Source of the DNA: Victivallaceae bacterium
Lineage (GTDB): Bacteria > Verrucomicrobiota > Lentisphaeria > Victivallales > Victivallaceae
Assembly: GCA_028717165.1 (NCBI GenBank)
Contig: JAQUOK010000237.1
Span: 1-5,835, forward strand
DNA length: 5,835 nt
Direction of reading: 5' to 3'
This document shows positions 4,608 to 5,835 of this stretch, in pieces. Below the pieces are notes generated by a model. The model was not told the DNA's origin and did no database searches. It saw only the letters and a program-made list of their open reading frames with translations. Each line of letters opens with the position of its first letter. Within the stretch, counting starts at the first letter, position 1. The translations under genes and the position numbers were made by a program.

Positions 4608-5835
4608 CTATGATATATAAGAATCATCTACATTCAAACTATCGTAAAAATCAACTACCCGTTTATCAATGATCAGGTCATCTGGAGTCAACAATTTGTC
4701 CACGGTAAGAGTTTCCAGAAATTTACACCTGCTCATAGCGACGTACAACTGCCAGGCCGTGAAGAACCCACCTAACCCCGGAACGATGTGAACTGCGTCC
4801 AAGGACTTGCCTTGACTGCGGTGGATACTCAGTGCTCCGGCTGGGATTATCGGGAACTGGGTGTAAACGCCGATAACTTCCTTCTCCACTTTACGGCGGC
4901 CATTCTGATACGGCCCAAGCCGATAAGCGAAGTTGAACCATTCAGCTTTGAAAATAGTTCTGTATGAACCGTCAAACAGCCGTACTCGGATATAAAGATC
5001 ATTCCGTTCGTCCAGTTCAACGATGACGCCCATATTTCCATTTCTGAACCCAGTGCCGTCTTCCCGGTATTCATTTTTTGCGAGCATGACTTTCTGGCCG
5101 AGATAGAGATACAGATCTTCCGGAACCGGCAGATCATCAGGCAACTGTCCTTTGATGATGCCCTGACTGTAGATGGCATTGAAAAAATTAGCTGCAACCT
5201 CAATTCCGTTCATATTGCGCACGTCCAAATTACGGCAGCACAAAAATACCGTGTTATCATTTCCGATCTGTCTTCCGGGGTAATAACAGCGCTGATTGAT
5301 TTCGTTTAACGCCGCCGCACAGTTGGTTATATCGCCTTCCCGGATGATGTTCAGGATTCCCTGAAATTTTGCATCCTGTTGACGTTGGATCCGGGTCAAC
5401 CGTATGGTCTTGAATTTGGCCTTCTGCCAGACTGGAGCCATGAAGGCATATTCACCGCCGTATTTCAGGTCTAATTGCATTTTTATCCAGTGGTCAGCTT
5501 GTACCGGCGGGAGCTGCTTGTAGTCGCCAGAGACGATTATCTTCTTCCCGCCGAATGCCAATTGAGGATCACCGCATCTGCGCAACACTTTTTCGATGGC
5601 TTCGATGATTTCAACTCGTACCATACTGATTTCCTCGATAAGTACGGCTTCGGTATTTTGGAATAAAGTCCGCTCCTCTAATGCGGCATTTACGAGCATT
5701 TCCATGTTAATGACATTTAAGGGGAATTTAAAACAGGAATGGATCGTGACTGCCCCGATATTCTGGGCTGCGATGCCCGTCGGGGCAAGATAAAGGGTGT
5801 TTAACGGGTTCCTTTTTTGGAATTCTCTGATGGTT
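4608..5835 (-). CDS. Pif1/RecD2-like superfamily 1 DNA helicase, 5'-partial (C-terminal 408 residues)
   Basis: The minus-strand frame stays open to the right edge, so the N-terminus and Walker A motif lie outside. Numbering residues from the edge, it shows motif Ia LYLAPTGIAAQNIGAVTIHS (about 12-31), motif II LIEEISMV (65-72), motif III GDYKQLPPV (103-111), motif IV RIQRQ (148-152), motif V LSIHRSQGKSLDAVHIV (335-351) and motif VI WQLYVAMSRC (361-370). These follow the order of Pif1-family 5'-to-3' helicases. An ATG at 5705-5703 is internal because motif Ia lies upstream of it. The usual Asp-Glu of motif II is Glu-Glu here. Pif1 proteins unwind DNA ahead of replication, displace bound protein and resolve G-quadruplexes. 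The gene converges on the HUH-type gene and is closed by a strong terminator. GC content is higher than in the left gene. The partner of this helicase within the element is inferred, not shown. Confidence 0.92.
   Translation of the reverse strand, partial: TIREFQKRNPLNTLYLAPTGIAAQNIGAVTIHSCFKFPLNVINMEMLVNAALEERTLFQNTEAVLIEEISMVRVEIIEAIEKVLRRCGDPQLAFGGKKIIVSGDYKQLPPVQADHWIKMQLDLKYGGEYAFMAPVWQKAKFKTIRLTRIQRQQDAKFQGILNIIREGDITNCAAALNEINQRCYYPGRQIGNDNTVFLCCRNLDVRNMNGIEVAANFFNAIYSQGIIKGQLPDDLPVPEDLYLYLGQKVMLAKNEYREDGTGFRNGNMGVIVELDERNDLYIRVRLFDGSYRTIFKAEWFNFAYRLGPYQNGRRKVEKEVIGVYTQFPIIPAGALSIHRSQGKSLDAVHIVPGLGGFFTAWQLYVAMSRCKFLETLTVDKLLTPDDLIIDKRVVDFYDSLNVDDSYIS

Noticed and set aside
4847..5203. 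Minus-strand open frame of 118 codons inside the helicase gene, and short plus-strand frames at 5475-5793
   Set aside because: They overlap the helicase frame, which carries consecutive Pif1 motifs; the alternative translations resemble no family.

Overview
The window reads as a bacterial accessory region, probably a plasmid, an integrated element or a prophage/satellite boundary. It has no housekeeping genes. All four recognisable genes belong to DNA replication or mobile-element control, and long non-coding gaps separate them. The host cannot be named from the sequence. The YagK/YfjJ (inovirus Gp2-like) family of the HUH-type gene is best known from Gammaproteobacteria and filamentous phages, but that alone does not place it. 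Composition is uneven: the left gene is AT-rich (about 33% GC in a sampled line), while the right-hand helicase is close to 50% in a sampled line. This suggests the segment is a mosaic.

Layout: (1) 1-2150, plus strand, is the 3' part of a large gene for a RecA/DnaB-like AAA ATPase. It has a degenerate Toprim-like domain in front and a C-terminal array of helix-turn-helix-like units. (2) 2151-3000 is non-coding. It starts with a weak terminator-like hairpin, then a 158-nt tract with only 6 G/C bases and three copies of a 12-bp AT repeat (origin or unwinding-element-like), then about 600 nt of less AT-rich sequence with several hairpins, one of which looks like a leftward terminator. (3) 3001-3303, minus strand, is a 100-aa excisionase/AlpA-like helix-turn-helix protein. 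(4) 3304-3600 is a divergent control region with a 10-bp tandem repeat on the regulator's side and a G-depleted hexamer array on the other side. (5) 3601-4221, plus strand, is a 206-aa YagK/YfjJ/Gp2-type protein with an H-Y-H motif and a Y-x-x-K motif, consistent with an HUH replication initiator. (6) 4222-4607 is a convergent gap with a compact hairpin and two terminators. (7) 4608-5835, minus strand, is the C-terminal 408 residues of a Pif1/RecD2-like superfamily 1 helicase whose start lies beyond the right edge.

Working model (inference): the small regulator controls the divergent HUH-type gene, whose product would nick DNA to start single-strand or rolling-circle replication. A Pif1-type helicase is a plausible partner for strand displacement. 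The left ATPase with its adjacent AT-rich repeats looks like a separate replication module. The pairing of an HUH-type nickase with a Pif1 helicase, and the multi-HTH, Toprim-degenerate ATPase beside an AT-rich repeat region, are the two points most worth following up.
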